A stretch of DNA of 64,000 nt, taken from positions 1 to 64,000 of the forward strand of contig DAHXOX010000092.1 of NCBI GenBank assembly GCA_027364655.1, read 5' to 3'. Shown in pieces: positions 63,445 through 64,000 of this stretch (positions are counted from its first letter, which is position 1; every line of letters begins with the position of its first letter). The notes beneath the pieces are model-generated. The model was not told the DNA's origin. It saw only the letters and a list, made by a program, of their open reading frames with translations, and made no database searches. The position numbers were made by a program, and so were the translations under genes. Source of the stretch: Paludibacter sp. Lineage in GTDB: Bacteria > Bacteroidota > Bacteroidia > Bacteroidales > Paludibacteraceae.

Positions 63445-64000
63445 TTATTTTCTCAGCAGCATCTGCATAAATTGCATGCTCTCCAATAAGCCATAAGAAC
63501 CTGCAACTACCGAAAATTCATCGTATTGTTGCACGGAGTCCGGTTGTTGTTCCGGACGATAAATGACAAAAGGGACAGGAGAGGAAGTATGAGTACGCAG
63601 ATGACAAGGCGTTGGATGATCGGGTAAAATAGCCATTGTTACAGGTTCGTTCCACTGAGACACTTCTTCAAAAATGGGCTTCACTACCCTACTATCTAAA
63701 TATTCAATGGTTTTCACTTTCAAAGCGATGTCGCCCTCATGTCCGGCTTCGTCGCTGGCCTCAATATGGAGATAGACAAAATCGTTTGAACGCAACGCTT
63801 CAATAGCTGCTTGAGCTTTACCTTCATAATTGGTGTTGTAGAGTCCAGTAGCACCTTCCACGTCAATAGGTTGCAGGCCGGCATAAACGCCTATTCCTTT
63901 AATTAGATCGACTGCAGAAATCACAGCACCACTTTGTATGCCGTACAATTGGCTAATGGGTTCCATCTTTGGCCGATAACCTGGAGACCAAAGCCATATA
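63445..64000 (-). CDS. Archaeal-type phosphoglycerate mutase homologue, C-terminal part (possible homoserine kinase)
   Basis: The frame is open past the right edge; only about the last 185 residues are inside. It reads WLWSPGYRPKMEPISQLYGI, GAVISAVDLIKGIGVYAGL, FVYLHIEASDEAGHEGD, and AILPDHPTPCHLRTHTSSPVPFVIY, the C-terminal half of the ApgM-like metalloenzyme fold. The ORF track begins at an internal Met (63966). Some Bacteroidetes ApgM-like proteins serve as homoserine kinases in threonine operons, but no thrC follows here within view. As gpmI is also present, this may not be the main glycolytic enzyme. Confidence 0.85.
   Translation of the reverse strand, partial: IWLWSPGYRPKMEPISQLYGIQSGAVISAVDLIKGIGVYAGLQPIDVEGATGLYNTNYEGKAQAAIEALRSNDFVYLHIEASDEAGHEGDIALKVKTIEYLDSRVVKPIFEEVSQWNEPVTMAILPDHPTPCHLRTHTSSPVPFVIYRPEQQPDSVQQYDEFSVVAGSYGLLESMQFMQMLLRK

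Noticed and set aside
1-64000. CRISPR arrays, insertion sequences, prophage or integrative elements
   Set aside because: No direct repeat arrays, transposases, integrases or phage genes were seen; gene content is core metabolism and housekeeping throughout.

Overview
The window is a piece of a Bacteroidota chromosome, most likely order Bacteroidales. This rests on several signals. Start-proximal TAnnTTTG boxes recur throughout, some with a TTTG box 18-20 nt upstream, which is the Bacteroidetes-type sigma promoter. Shine-Dalgarno sequences are weak or absent before many genes. Family content also fits: a PorT-like barrel, DUF4254, DUF4919, a succinylornithine-type carbamoyltransferase next to argB, a three-subunit sdhCAB, and a B12-dependent NrdJ. 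Gene density is very high. There are no rRNA genes, CRISPR arrays, intact insertion sequences or prophage genes, so most of the window is ordinary core genome.

Layout, left to right. 1-4738 (minus): parB (cut by the left edge), parA, a GT9 glycosyltransferase, a DUF4254 protein and ahcY. 4948-9663 (plus): a Yip1-like membrane protein, smpB, a class I aminotransferase, a LolC/E-like permease and a GT4 glycosyltransferase. 9651-15040 (minus): a complete 2-oxoacid dehydrogenase operon in the order E1alpha, E1beta, E2, E3, lipoate ligase. 15336-17075 (minus): a second GT4 and a DedA protein. 17410-20957 (plus): prfB with its programmed +1 frameshift, gpmI and a PorT-like barrel. 20958-22419 (minus): gmk and yicC. 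22543-31586 (plus): tsaB, a PIF1-like/HRDC helicase, a patatin, an acyl-CoA ligase, mtaB, tgt and a lipoprotein. TsaB contributes to t6A37, the substrate that MtaB methylthiolates, and Tgt makes queuosine, so this run is rich in tRNA modification.

31780-31983 holds two minus-strand tRNA genes, Val(GAC) and Pro(GGG). 32150-43796 (plus): tpx, pabB-pabC, a secreted esterase, nrdJ, sdhCAB behind a near-ideal promoter, and purA. 43834-48363 (minus): pdxJ, exbB, exbD, tonB, a DJ-1 protein and an nrnA-like DHH phosphoesterase. 48536-50399 (plus): nadK-fmt. 50400-56094 (minus): a HIT protein, greA, metK, a FadL-like porin and an exported Tyr/Gly/Asn-rich protein. 56320-58887 (plus): prmA, succinylornithine carbamoyltransferase and argB. 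58897-64000 (minus): uvrB, a HAD phosphatase, a DUF4919 protein, a Nudix hydrolase and the C-terminal part of an archaeal-type phosphoglycerate mutase homologue.

The most informative non-coding element is a SAM-II type riboswitch in the long metK leader. It begins within a few bases of the predicted transcription start and is followed by a hairpin and a possible 11-codon leader ORF. Other points worth checking are a small frameshifted gene at 63157-63355 that the ORF track misses, a Tgt without the usual three zinc cysteines, two unrelated-type phosphoglycerate mutase homologues, the low-complexity exported protein, and a mirror-symmetric divergent promoter between yicC and tsaB. I found no clear undescribed multi-gene system. 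The candidates for novelty are individual genes and leaders.
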